From Dehalococcoidales bacterium (GTDB taxonomy: Bacteria; Chloroflexota; Dehalococcoidia; Dehalococcoidales; BS750m-G39): DNA of 64,000 nucleotides. Shown piece after piece: positions 21,508-30,096 of the stretch. The position numbers were made by a program, and so were the translations under genes. Below the pieces are notes generated by a model. It worked only from the letters and a program-made list of their open reading frames with translations. It was not told the origin of the DNA and did no database searches. Position 1 is the first letter of the stretch, and each line of letters begins with the position of its first letter. The DNA is taken from the NCBI GenBank assembly GCA_022865485.1, contig JALHSZ010000006.1, forward strand, positions 1 to 64,000, given 5' to 3'.

Positions 21508-21997
21508 ACACTACGGAATAGGCATCGTCAAGGGCATGTCGGTGACGCTCAGGAATCTCTTCCGCCGTCCCGTCACCACCCAGTACCCCGAGCAGCGCCT
21601 CAATCCCTCGCGCCGCACCCGGGGCAACGAGCTTATCTGGAACCAGGAAAGGTGCACTGGTTGCGGCACCTGCGCCAAGAGCTGCCCCCAGGGCAGCATC
21701 GATATCGTAACCTCGACCAAAATCGAGGAGAATAAATACAGGGTCGAGAAGTTCGAGGTGGATATGGGCTACTGCATCTTCTGCGGCTTGTGCGTCGAAG
21801 CCTGCCCCTACAACGCCATCTTTCTGGGCTACGCCTACGAGCGGGCGCGCTATCGCCGCGGCGAGCTGGTGCTGGCTAAAGAAGGCTTGCTGGAATCGGC
21901 GGAGCGTAAGCCCAGCGGCTACGCCCATCCTGAAGTTGCCGCCGAATTACCCGCGCAGAGCCTGCTCCTGGATAAAGACAGGGGGAGAAGAAGTTAA
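21500..21997 (+). CDS. nuoI: complex I subunit I (2x[4Fe-4S] ferredoxin-like)
   Basis: A 165-residue subunit with two [4Fe-4S] motifs, CTGCGTCAKSCP (~residue 52) and CIFCGLCVEACP (~residue 91), which hold clusters N6a and N6b. With no NuoE, NuoF or NuoG encoded here, NuoI is the most exposed electron entry point and would receive electrons from ferredoxin or another unknown partner, as proposed for 11-subunit complexes. It overlaps nuoH by 8 bases. Confidence 0.97.
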   Translation: MFEHYGIGIVKGMSVTLRNLFRRPVTTQYPEQRLNPSRRTRGNELIWNQERCTGCGTCAKSCPQGSIDIVTSTKIEENKYRVEKFEVDMGYCIFCGLCVEACPYNAIFLGYAYERARYRRGELVLAKEGLLESAERKPSGYAHPEVAAELPAQSLLLDKDRGRRS

Positions 21998-22485
21998 TGG
22001 GTCTTGATGTCGCCTTCTGGATACTGGCTGTCGTCGGCGTGACGGCGGCGCTGGCTGTCGTCCTGCTGGGCGATGTCTTCCGTGCTGCCCTGTCGCTGGT
22101 GCTCTGCTTTCTGGCGGTGGCGGGAATCTATCTCACCCTGAACGCCGACTTCCTGGCGGTGGTGCAGATTCTGGTCTATGTCGGCGCCATCTCGGTCTTA
22201 ATCATTTTAGCCATTATGCTCACCCGTGAGGTCCAGCGGGGCAGTCCCTCCAATAGGCTGCGCATTCCCGCCCTCTTCGTCGCCGCCCTGTTCTTAGTCG
22301 TGGTAATCTATGCCCTGCTCAATACTAACTGGCAAATTTCGTCCGTCCCGCCCCTGGAGCCGACCACTCCTGCCATAGCCGGGCTGCTCTTCGGCGAAGG
22401 CGGCTTTATCCTGCCCGTGGAGATTGCCCCCATCCTCTTGCTGGCGGCAATCATAGGGGCTATCGTCCTGGTGAGGGAGAAATAA
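21997..22485 (+). CDS. nuoJ: complex I subunit J (ND6-like)
   Basis: A 162-residue membrane subunit with five helices. The third helix region AVVQILVYVGAISVLIIL is the conserved segment with a pi-bulge that transmits conformational change. The ATG overlaps the nuoI stop by one base. Confidence 0.95.
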   Translation: MGLDVAFWILAVVGVTAALAVVLLGDVFRAALSLVLCFLAVAGIYLTLNADFLAVVQILVYVGAISVLIILAIMLTREVQRGSPSNRLRIPALFVAALFLVVVIYALLNTNWQISSVPPLEPTTPAIAGLLFGEGGFILPVEIAPILLLAAIIGAIVLVREK

Positions 22486-22487
22486 CC

Positions 22488-22796
22488 ATGGTAGGACTGG
22501 AGCACTATTTAATACTGGCGGCGGTGCTGTTCGCCATCGGCCTCTACGGCGCGCTGGCTAAGCGCAACGCCATCATCATCCTGATGTCCATCGAGCTTAT
22601 GCTCAATGCGGTCAACATCGCTATGGTCGCCTTCTCCCGCTATATCGTGCCCCTCCAGCTCACGGGGCAGATTTTCGCTATCTTCGTTATGGTGGTGGCG
22701 GCGGCTGAGGTCGCCGTCGGGCTGGCCATAATCATCGCCATCTACCGCCACCATAAGACTATAGACGCCACTAAAATCGATTTAATGAAATGGTAA
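22488..22796 (+). CDS. nuoK: complex I subunit K (ND4L-like)
   Basis: A 102-residue subunit with three helices. The conserved membrane glutamates used in the proton path are visible, in MSIELMLNAVN and in VVAAAEVAVGLAI. It starts 2 bases after nuoJ. Confidence 0.96.
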   Translation: MVGLEHYLILAAVLFAIGLYGALAKRNAIIILMSIELMLNAVNIAMVAFSRYIVPLQLTGQIFAIFVMVVAAAEVAVGLAIIIAIYRHHKTIDATKIDLMKW

Positions 22797-22830
22797 GTAA
22801 ATAGGGTGAAATAGTAAAGGAGGCAAAACT

Positions 22831-22977
22831 ATGAACAAGGGTGCACCGGGCGCGCTGGCGGGAACAATCTGGTTTATGGGCTGGCTCTTCACCATCGGCT
22901 TTGCCCATCTCGTCTGGTGGAAGATTATCCTGGGCATCGTGGTCTGGCCGTTCTACCTGGGCGGATTCATTAGCTGA
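22831..22977 (+). CDS. small two-helix membrane protein inside the complex I operon
   Basis: A 48-residue protein, too short for most gene callers. A near-perfect AAAGGAGG (22817-22824) lies 6 bases before the ATG. It has two hydrophobic stretches, TIWFMGWLFTIGFAHL and IILGIVVWPFYLGGF, rich in Trp and Gly. It sits on the operon strand between nuoK and nuoL. No family is recognised. By position and topology it may be an accessory subunit or assembly factor of this complex I; that is inference. Confidence 0.65.
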   Translation: MNKGAPGALAGTIWFMGWLFTIGFAHLVWWKIILGIVVWPFYLGGFIS

Positions 22978-23098
22978 AATCGGCCGTTTAAATCTTTTGG
23001 TGGGGTGTTGGGTGGGGTAAAGCCCCGGATAGCGGGGGTCAAGCGGGGATAAATCCCCGAAAACATAAACAGGGAGTCCAAGAGGGACGAAAAGGGGC

Positions 23099-23125
23099 CC
23101 CCGCAAAAACGAAGTTTTTGTGGGG
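23099..23125. repeat. hairpin with A5/T5 stem in complex I operon
   Basis: CCCCGCAAAAAC pairs with GTTTTTGTGGGG around a GAA loop (one G-T pair). It lies in the ~200-base gap between the 48-residue gene and the DUF2007-like gene, next to a second small hairpin CGGGGATAAATCCCCG (23044-23059). It might cause partial attenuation or processing in the middle of the operon. Confidence 0.5.
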
Positions 23126-23177
23126 TAAGGAGTCTCTCTTACCAAAAAATCGACTGGGGAGAGGTAGACAACAAATC

Positions 23178-23372
23178 ATGTGGGTAGAAGTCAAAAAAGC
23201 CAGGGGCTTGGCGCTGGCGGAAATGTGGAAGGAGCTCTTTGAGGGTGAGGGCATCCCCACCCGTCTCCTCCCCCTCGCCGGCGAGCCCCGTGACCGGGAG
23301 CTGGGCACCTATTCCGTGCTGGTGCCCCAGGATAAGGAGCACGTGATACAGGAGGTCTTGAGGAAGCTGTAA
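23178..23372 (+). CDS. DUF2007-like small protein
   Basis: A 64-residue soluble protein. Its pattern (WVEVKKARGLALAEM, then a L-x-x-EGIPTRLLP stretch, then YSVLVPQDKEHVIQEVL) resembles the DUF2007/putative signal-transducing fold, a ferredoxin-like alpha-beta unit. I chose ATG 23178 because the upstream in-frame extension runs through the hairpin region. Its stop shares a base with the nuoL start, which ties it to the operon. Function unknown. Confidence 0.6.
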   Translation: MWVEVKKARGLALAEMWKELFEGEGIPTRLLPLAGEPRDRELGTYSVLVPQDKEHVIQEVLRKL

Positions 23373-25261
23373 TGCCCTATCAACTGGTCTGGCTCATCTT
23401 TCTATTGCCCCTCTTCTCCTTTATCATAATAGCGCTGTTCTTGAGGCCCTTCCTCAAGAGCCAGCCCAAAACGGCGGGCTACATCACCATCGCCGCCCTT
23501 ACCGGCTCGCTGGGTCTTTCCGTCTGGGCGCTCATGGAGGTAATGGCCACGGGCCAGCCCCTGCCCGTCCCCGACATCACCTGGGCGGTTGTCGACGGGC
23601 TGACCATTCACCTGGGGCTGCTTATGGACCAGCTGACGGCGGTGATGCTCATCGTGGTTACCGTGGTCAGCCTTATGGTGCAGATTTACTCCCAGGGCTA
23701 TATGAAGGGCGACGCCGGCTATCACCGCTACTTCGCCTTTATGTCCCTCTTCACTGCCTCGATGCTGGGGCTGGTTTTAGCCGATAACCTCCTCTTCGTC
23801 TATGTCTTCTGGGAGATGGTCGGCCTGTGCTCCTACCTGCTTATCGGCTTCTGGTTCCACCGCCCCTCGGCGGCTAACGCCGCCAAGAAGGCGTTTATCG
23901 TTACCCGCCTGGGCGACTTCGGTTTCCTGGCGGCAATCCTGCTCATATTCTTCAACACCGGCACGCTCGATATTACCCAGCTTCATTCCCTGGCGGCGAC
24001 GGGCGCTCTGGCCGGCACCACCCTGACCTGGGCGGCCATCGGCATCTTTGCTGGCGCGGCGGGCAAGTCGGCGCAGTTCCCGCTCCACACCTGGCTGCCC
24101 GACGCTATGGAAGGCCCCACCCCGGTCAGCGCCCTCATCCATGCCGCCACTATGGTCGCCGCGGGCGTCTTCCTGGTGGCGCGCACCTTCCCGCTCTTCT
24201 CCCACTCCACCGAAGCCGTAACCACGGTGGCGGTCGTCGGCGGCTTCACCGCCATCTTCGCCGCCACTATGGGCTTGGTGATGACCGATATCAAGCGCGT
24301 CCTGGCCTATTCCACCATCAGCCAACTCGGCTATATGATGCTGGGGCTGGGGGTGGGGGGAATCGCCATCGGCATCTTCCACCTCTTCAACCACGCCTTC
24401 TTCAAGGCTCTGCTCTTTTTGGGCGCGGGCAGCGTCAGCCACGCCACCGGCACCTTCGATATGCGTAAAATGGGCGGGCTGCGTAAAATAATGCCCTGGA
24501 CCTACGCTACCTTTCTTATCGCTAGCTTAAGCATCGCCGGCATCTGGCCCCTGGCTGGCTTCTGGAGCAAGGACGAGATTCTGGCTTCGGCGCTGGAGAA
24601 CCAGCCGGTGCTCTTCATTCTGGCCATGATAACCGTTTTTATGACCGCCTTCTATATGTTCCGCGTCGTCTTTATGACCTTCGGCGGCAGCTATCGCGGC
24701 GGCGACCCCGAGGCTCACGGCAAGCCCCACGAATCGCCCCCGGTCATGGTCATGCCGATGGTCGTTCTGGCAATACTGGCGGTGGTTTCGGGCTTGTGGA
24801 ACGTTACCGGTGACTTCGGCGCCTTTATGGGTCACGGCGAGACGCACAGCTTTACCGAGGGCTTTTTCGGCATCCTCACTCACTCCCTGCCCTGGATATC
24901 GCTGATGCTGGCCGGGCTGGGCATCCTGCTCGCCTACGCCATCTACAGCGCCAGGTGGCTGTCGGCGGAGAGCATCGGCGGCATGTTCCAGCCGCTCTAT
25001 AACCTGTTCCTGCATAAATACTGGCTCGACGAGCTTTACGAGAAGGTCTTCGTGGGCAGGGTGCTGCTCAAGGGCTTCTTTGCCGGCCTTCAGGGCTTCG
25101 ATGTCTACGGCGTCGACGGCGCCGTCAACGGCATCGCCAGCGGCGCTATGGCCACCGGCCGGGCGATAAGAAAAGCCCACAGCGGCCAGTTGCAATTATA
25201 TGGTCTGTTTATCGGCATCGGCATCATCGTGATTGTTGCCTGTGTATATTTCTTCGGCTAA
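23372..25261 (+). CDS. nuoL: complex I subunit L (antiporter-like, ND5)
   Basis: A 629-residue proton-pumping subunit with ~16 helices. Family landmarks include FWEMVGLCSYLLIGFW, GKSAQFPLHTWLPDAMEGPTPVSALIHAATMV with its conserved lysine and histidines, and the long amphipathic C-terminal HL helix before a last membrane anchor. Length is full. It starts on the last base of the preceding stop. Confidence 0.97.
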   Translation: MPYQLVWLIFLLPLFSFIIIALFLRPFLKSQPKTAGYITIAALTGSLGLSVWALMEVMATGQPLPVPDITWAVVDGLTIHLGLLMDQLTAVMLIVVTVVSLMVQIYSQGYMKGDAGYHRYFAFMSLFTASMLGLVLADNLLFVYVFWEMVGLCSYLLIGFWFHRPSAANAAKKAFIVTRLGDFGFLAAILLIFFNTGTLDITQLHSLAATGALAGTTLTWAAIGIFAGAAGKSAQFPLHTWLPDAMEGPTPVSALIHAATMVAAGVFLVARTFPLFSHSTEAVTTVAVVGGFTAIFAATMGLVMTDIKRVLAYSTISQLGYMMLGLGVGGIAIGIFHLFNHAFFKALLFLGAGSVSHATGTFDMRKMGGLRKIMPWTYATFLIASLSIAGIWPLAGFWSKDEILASALENQPVLFILAMITVFMTAFYMFRVVFMTFGGSYRGGDPEAHGKPHESPPVMVMPMVVLAILAVVSGLWNVTGDFGAFMGHGETHSFTEGFFGILTHSLPWISLMLAGLGILLAYAIYSARWLSAESIGGMFQPLYNLFLHKYWLDELYEKVFVGRVLLKGFFAGLQGFDVYGVDGAVNGIASGAMATGRAIRKAHSGQLQLYGLFIGIGIIVIVACVYFFG

Positions 25262-25286
25262 AAAATGTCTATAGGAGCGAGACTAG

Positions 25287-26780
25287 TTGGACTTTAACTA
25301 CCTGACCTGGATAATCTTCCTGCCCGCGCTGGGGGCGCTCATTATCGCCTTCCTCCCCCGCCTCTCCCCCCGCGGCGTAAGGTGGCTGGCGGCTGTCTTC
25401 ACCTTCATCCCGCTGGCGCTGTCCATCTATCTCTTCACCATCTTCGACCGTTCGGCGGAAATGGCGGGGGTAATGCAGTTCGAAGAAAGCCTCTCCTGGA
25501 TTCCGGCTATCGGCGCCAACTACCACCTGGGCGTGGACGGCTTGAGCCTGCCCCTGATGATACTGATGGCTTTCCTCGGCTTCCTGGTGGTGCTCATCTC
25601 CTGGAAGATTGACCTCAGGCCCCGCGAGTACTTCGCCTGGCTCCTGCTCCTGGAAACCAGCATTCTGGGCGTATTCTGCTCCCTCGACCTGCTGCTCTTC
25701 TTCCTCTTCTGGGAGATAGAGGTCATCCCGATGTACTTCCTCATCTCCATCTGGGGCACGGGCCGCAAAGAGTACTCGGCCATCAAGTACGTTATATATA
25801 CCCTGTTCGGCTCCGCCATGATGCTGGCGGGCATACTCAGCCTCTATTTCACCACCGGGTCCCTGAACATGGTCGAGATCGCCCAGGGCGGGCTGGGCAT
25901 GATTCAGACGGCTATGCCCGCGGCGGCAATCTTCTTCCTGTTGCTCACCGGCTTTGCCGTCAAGCTGCCCGTATTCCCCCTGCATAGCTGGCTGCCCGAC
26001 GCCCACACCGACGCCCCGACGGCGGTAAGCGTGGTGCTGGCGGGCGCCCTGCTCAAGATGGGCGGCTACGGCATGATTCGGCTCTGCGTCTCTATCTTCC
26101 CCGGCGTCGCCCATGACTACGCCCTTCCCTTGATAATACTGGCGGTGATAAGCATCCTCTACGGCGCAGCCGTTACTTTAAGGCAGACCGACTTAAAGAG
26201 GCTTATTGCCTATAGCAGCATCAGCCACATGGGCTATGTCCTCCTGGGCGTCTTTGCCCTGGGGCAGCTAAGCCTGACCGGCGCCGCCCTGCAGATGTTC
26301 AGCCACGGCGTCATCACCGGACTGCTCTTTGCTATGGCTGGCCTGGTAATGCATAACGCCGGCGAAAGAGACTTGAGAAAGCTGGGAGGCTTGGCGCGGC
26401 AGATGCCGATTATCGTCGTCGTCTTCTCGGTGGCGGGGGTGGCTTCACTGGGTCTGCCCACCACCAGCGGCTTCATTGCCGAGTTCCTGGTCTTTGTCGG
26501 CAGCTTCTCCAGCGGCGTCGTCCCCGGCATTCAGGTCGCCACCATCCTGGGCGTGCTGGGCATCGTCATTACCGCGGGCTATATCCTCTGGATGCTGCAG
26601 CGGGTGTTCTACGGCCCGCCCCTGAAGCAGTTCGATAAGGTCAAGGACGCCAGCGTTTTAGACCGGGTCTATATGTTCGCCTTCATCGCCGTGATTATGC
26701 TGGTCGGCATCTACCCCGCGATTCTAACCGATGTCATCAAGATGGGCATTTCGCCTATAGTGGGGTTATTAGGTGGTTAA
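25287..26780 (+). CDS. nuoM: complex I subunit M (antiporter-like, ND4)
   Basis: A 497-residue antiporter-like subunit. FWEIEVIPMYFLISIWG contains the conserved glutamate of helix 5, and VKLPVFPLHSWLPDAHTDAPTAVSVVLAG is the helix 7-8 signature with the pump lysine. It begins with TTG, 25 bases after nuoL. Confidence 0.97.
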   Translation: MDFNYLTWIIFLPALGALIIAFLPRLSPRGVRWLAAVFTFIPLALSIYLFTIFDRSAEMAGVMQFEESLSWIPAIGANYHLGVDGLSLPLMILMAFLGFLVVLISWKIDLRPREYFAWLLLLETSILGVFCSLDLLLFFLFWEIEVIPMYFLISIWGTGRKEYSAIKYVIYTLFGSAMMLAGILSLYFTTGSLNMVEIAQGGLGMIQTAMPAAAIFFLLLTGFAVKLPVFPLHSWLPDAHTDAPTAVSVVLAGALLKMGGYGMIRLCVSIFPGVAHDYALPLIILAVISILYGAAVTLRQTDLKRLIAYSSISHMGYVLLGVFALGQLSLTGAALQMFSHGVITGLLFAMAGLVMHNAGERDLRKLGGLARQMPIIVVVFSVAGVASLGLPTTSGFIAEFLVFVGSFSSGVVPGIQVATILGVLGIVITAGYILWMLQRVFYGPPLKQFDKVKDASVLDRVYMFAFIAVIMLVGIYPAILTDVIKMGISPIVGLLGG

Positions 26781-26802
26781 AGGAGTGTAGTGTAGCTAAG
26801 CG

Positions 26803-28290
26803 ATGTTCAGTGAAACGGTTTTTACGCCGCTGTTTTTGCCGGAATTGACCCTGCTGGTCTCCGCCGTCGTGGTCATTCTGCTCGACCTGTTCGTCAAGCG
26901 CAAGTGGTGGCTGGCGGCGGTCAGCATCGCCGGTATCGTCGTCTCGGCGGGCTTCGCCATAGCCATGTGGGGCGGCGATTCGCAGTCCATCTTCTTCGGC
27001 ATGATGGCGGTGGATAACTTCGCTATTTTCTTTAAGTTATTGTTCTTGGTCATCGCCGCCCTGGTCATACTGGCCTCGACGGATTACGTCGCCAAGTTTG
27101 CTCGTTTTCAAGGGGAGTACTACGCTTTAGTGCTGCTCTCGGCGCTGGGCATGATGCTCATGGCGGCAACCACCGAGCTCATCTCCATCTATATTGCTTT
27201 AGAGCTCACCAGCATCTCCCTCTATATCCTGGTCGGCTTTCTCAAGGACCCCAAGTCCACCGAGGCTTCATTGAAATACCTGTTGCTGGGGGCGGTGGCT
27301 TCGGCCATCCTGCTCTTCGGCATGGCGCTGGTCTTCGGCTTTACCGGCCAGACACAGCTGGGAGAGATTGCCGCGGCTATCCAGTCCCTGTCGCTTTCGG
27401 GCGTTGTGTCCAGCCCCGGCCTTATGCTGGGCATAGTATTAATGATAGCCGGCTTCGGCTTCAAGATTGCCGCCGTCCCCTTCCACATGTGGGTGCCCGA
27501 TGTTTATGAGGGGGCGCCGACACCGGTCACCGCCTATCTCTCGGTAGCCAGCAAGGCGGCTGGCTTTGCCGTTATCCTGAGGGTGTTCTACTCCGCCTTC
27601 GGGATTCCATCCTGGCTGAGCCTGGACTGGATGTTAATCTTCGCCATCCTGGCTGCGGTCGGCATGACGGTGGGCAATATCATCGCCCTCACCCAGACCA
27701 ACATCAAGCGCATGTTAGGTTATTCCAGCATCGCTCAGGCGGGCTACCTCATGGTGGGCTTGGCGGCGGTGAGCTTTCTTTGGGAATCAAGCTATCGCGG
27801 GACCGTTACCGGGCAGGGCGGCTTGCTTTTCTTCCTGGCCAGCTATGCCCTGACCAACCTGGGCGCCTTCACCGCCATCATCGCCATCTCCAACAAGCTC
27901 GATAGCGACCTGATTGCCGACTATTCGGGGATGGGCAAACGGGCGCCGCTTTTGGCTCTAGCCCTGACCCTCTGCCTTATCTCCCTGATTGGCATGCCCC
28001 CCGCCGCCGGCTTTATGGCCAAGTTCTATATCTTCAGCGGGGCGGTACAACAGGGCCTGCTCTGGCTGGTGATTATTGCCGTCATCAACAGCGTCATCTC
28101 CGCCTACTACTATCTACGGGTGGTCAAGGTGATGTGGTTGGGCAAGCCCGCCTCCGCGACCAGGGTGCCCTCCTCCATCGCTTTGAGGGTGGCTTTAGCC
28201 ATCTCCTGCCTCGGCGTCCTGGTGCTGGGCATTATCCCCGGTTTCGTGATGAAGCTCGCCGAGATGGCGGCTCAGATGTTCGTCTCCTAA
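26803..28290 (+). CDS. nuoN: complex I subunit N (antiporter-like, ND2)
   Basis: A 495-residue antiporter-like subunit. The helix 5 region IYIALELTSISLYILVGF and the helix 7-8 region FKIAAVPFHMWVPDVYEGAPTPVTAYLS are intact. It is the last gene of the operon. No nuoE, nuoF or nuoG occurs anywhere in the window. Confidence 0.97.
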   Translation: MFSETVFTPLFLPELTLLVSAVVVILLDLFVKRKWWLAAVSIAGIVVSAGFAIAMWGGDSQSIFFGMMAVDNFAIFFKLLFLVIAALVILASTDYVAKFARFQGEYYALVLLSALGMMLMAATTELISIYIALELTSISLYILVGFLKDPKSTEASLKYLLLGAVASAILLFGMALVFGFTGQTQLGEIAAAIQSLSLSGVVSSPGLMLGIVLMIAGFGFKIAAVPFHMWVPDVYEGAPTPVTAYLSVASKAAGFAVILRVFYSAFGIPSWLSLDWMLIFAILAAVGMTVGNIIALTQTNIKRMLGYSSIAQAGYLMVGLAAVSFLWESSYRGTVTGQGGLLFFLASYALTNLGAFTAIIAISNKLDSDLIADYSGMGKRAPLLALALTLCLISLIGMPPAAGFMAKFYIFSGAVQQGLLWLVIIAVINSVISAYYYLRVVKVMWLGKPASATRVPSSIALRVALAISCLGVLVLGIIPGFVMKLAEMAAQMFVS

Positions 28291-28301
28291 CCCCCCAATT
28301 C

Positions 28302-28347
28302 TGTCATTGCGAGGAGTCCTTCCGCTGAAGGAGGACGAAGCAATCTC
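28302..28347. repeat. dispersed palindromic repeat, family A
   Basis: Starts TGTCATTGCGAGGAGTCC and ends GACGAAGCAATCTC around a GTCCTTC/GAAGGA-type inner palindrome; the ATTGC and GCAAT ends are also inverted. Related copies lie at 32823-32869, 34347-34393 and 42411-42457. This type looks like a non-coding mobile or REP-like element. Confidence 0.8.
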
Positions 28348-28405
28348 ACCGATTAGCCCCCACCCCCCAATTTTATCTATTCCCGCCCGCCGCCCTTTTA
28401 AGGTA

Positions 28406-28428
28406 AAGAGGGGGCAAAGCCCCCTCTT
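28406..28428. repeat. short hairpin repeat (AAGAGGGGGC-AAA-GCCCCCTCTT)
   Basis: A perfect 10-bp stem with an AAA loop in the 312-base gap after nuoN. It belongs to the same hairpin set as 15240-15258 and 61337-61353. The rest of this gap (28348-28602) shows no convincing gene; AAGGAGG before 28603 serves the next gene. Confidence 0.65.
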
Positions 28429-28602
28429 AAACACCACCAAATAAGGAGTCGAAAAGGGGTCTAACCCCGATTGGGTGGGTAGGGTGGGAAAACAAACGCA
28501 CGCTAGATAAGGAGGGGTTGTGTGGCGTCACCCATGCCCCCTTCCTTATCGGGAAAACTTGTTGTATAGTTATGCTTAATCCTTAACCTAAGGAGGCTTG
28601 AA

Positions 28603-29034
28603 ATGTTGTTATATCTCTTCCTGCTGGCGGCTATCGTGCTCATCATCCTGGCGGTAGTCAAGCTGGGCAGCATCGCCTTCCAGCTTACCGGCATGGAGCC
28701 CAGGATGGCCATGTTCCAGGCTCTATCCGCCTTCACCAACACCGGATTTACCACCAGCGCCTCCGAAGATGTGGTAAAAAACCGCAAGAGGCGGGTGGTA
28801 GCCTCAGTTTTAATCGTCATCGGCTATATCGGCATCGTCGGGGTGATTGTAACCCTGGTGCGCTCCTTCGCCGTTGAGGAGGGCGAATGGCTGCCCGTCT
28901 TGAGACGGCTGGTCTTTATCCTGCTCGGCATATACGCCCTCTATTTTGTCTTTATCTTCAGCCCCCCCGGACGGAAGCTGGGCAGGAGATTTGCCCGCTA
29001 TCGGGAAAGGAAGAACAAGGCGGGGAAGGAATAA
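28603..29034 (+). CDS. small membrane protein with a Trk/Ktr-like M-P-M pattern
   Basis: A 143-residue protein with about three hydrophobic segments. Helix 1 (~2-28) is followed by MFQALSAFTNTGFTTS, which resembles the pore loop (SAF-x-x-x-GF-S/T) of Trk/Ktr/HKT cation transporters, then a second helix (~68-92), a third helix (~104-122) and a basic tail. Known transporters of that family have four such M-P-M units in one chain, so a single unit is unusual. AAGGAGG lies 7 bases upstream of the ATG. The similarity is a pattern match by eye; function unproven. Confidence 0.55.
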   Translation: MLLYLFLLAAIVLIILAVVKLGSIAFQLTGMEPRMAMFQALSAFTNTGFTTSASEDVVKNRKRRVVASVLIVIGYIGIVGVIVTLVRSFAVEEGEWLPVLRRLVFILLGIYALYFVFIFSPPGRKLGRRFARYRERKNKAGKE

Positions 29035-29095
29035 TCGGGGCTTTGCCCCCGACCTCTCCCATATGTTATGATTGCCCTGTATAAGGAGGGGGAAA

Positions 29096-29953
29096 ATGTC
29101 AGCAACGTTAAAGAAGTTATTACTGCTATCCCTGGCGCTGGTCCTGTCCTTCACCCTGGTCGCCTTCGTCGGCTGCAAGGCACTGCCTCAGGAGGAGATG
29201 GACCAGATAATCGCCGACGCCGTCGCCGCCGGCTACTATACCGTCAGCTTCGATATGGACTTTCCCATGACGATAACGGCGGAGGGCGGCTCCGACCCGG
29301 GCACGATGACGGCCGACACGAGCGGCACGGGTGCCATAGACACTATCAGCCAGGCGATGAGGATGACCCTGACCATGGCCATTGGCGCACCGGGCACGGA
29401 ATCTCAGAACGTGAGCGCCGAAATCTATGTCGTCGAGGGCTGGATGTACACCGGTGCGAGCATCACCGACGAGGGCATGCAGTGGGCGAAGATGGCGTTA
29501 ACCGAGCCGCTGTGGCAGCAGCAGGACCAGGTCGGGCAATATGCAGAACTGCTGGCGACGGCCGTCGAGGTCAAATATAAGGGCACCGAGACGGTAAACG
29601 GCGTCGAATGCTACGTTTTCGAGCTAGAGCCCGATATGGATACCTTGGGCGACCTGCTGGTTACGGTGACATCGAGTCTGGGCTTAGTAAACTTGAGCGG
29701 CCTCGACCTGGCTGCGCTCTACCAGGAACTATCGGTCAAAGAATGGCTGGCTAAGGACAGCCACCTGTTGCAGAGGACAGAGATTGAAATAGTCATGGAA
29801 ATCAGCCCCGAAGATGTCGGCGCCACCAGCGATGATTTCGAAAAGATGACCATGGATATCGGAATGACCATGCGCTTCTACGCCTACGACCAGCCCTTCA
29901 CCGTGGTACTGCCCCCCGAAGCGCTGGCTGCCGAAGAGGTGACCATACCCTGA
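29096..29953 (+). CDS. predicted lipoprotein of unknown function
   Basis: A 285-residue exported protein from ATG 29096, which has AAGGAGGGGG just upstream; an in-frame extension begins at 29072 but overlaps that site. The signal (KKLLLLSLALVLSFTLVAFVGC) ends in a borderline lipobox FVGC. The mature part is acidic, rich in Met and Thr, and beta-strand-like with repeated M-x-M-T-M strings. It recalls LppX/LolA-like or DUF6612-like lipid-binding folds, but I cannot confirm this. Envelope location is likely. Confidence 0.6.
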   Translation: MSATLKKLLLLSLALVLSFTLVAFVGCKALPQEEMDQIIADAVAAGYYTVSFDMDFPMTITAEGGSDPGTMTADTSGTGAIDTISQAMRMTLTMAIGAPGTESQNVSAEIYVVEGWMYTGASITDEGMQWAKMALTEPLWQQQDQVGQYAELLATAVEVKYKGTETVNGVECYVFELEPDMDTLGDLLVTVTSSLGLVNLSGLDLAALYQELSVKEWLAKDSHLLQRTEIEIVMEISPEDVGATSDDFEKMTMDIGMTMRFYAYDQPFTVVLPPEALAAEEVTIP

Positions 29954-29985
29954 TATTGCCCCTGGCCTTAAAGAAGGACTGACCC

Positions 29986-30096
29986 TTGAACCGGACGCGG
30001 GGCTTTGTCAACCAGAACCGCTTCAGGTCGAGCAGGGTGGTCAAAAAGCTGGGCAAGGTCAAACCTCCGAGCCCTAAAAAGGGGAAGCTGCGTTGA
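29986..30096 (+). CDS. 36-residue basic peptide, translationally coupled
   Basis: A TTG-started open frame of 36 residues with 13 Arg/Lys. AAGGA lies ~9 bases upstream and the TGA overlaps the TTG start of the next gene (TTGA), a coupling arrangement seen elsewhere in this window. No family recognised. It could be a genuine small protein or a chance frame; the coupling and composition are the only support. Confidence 0.35.
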   Translation: MNRTRGFVNQNRFRSSRVVKKLGKVKPPSPKKGKLR

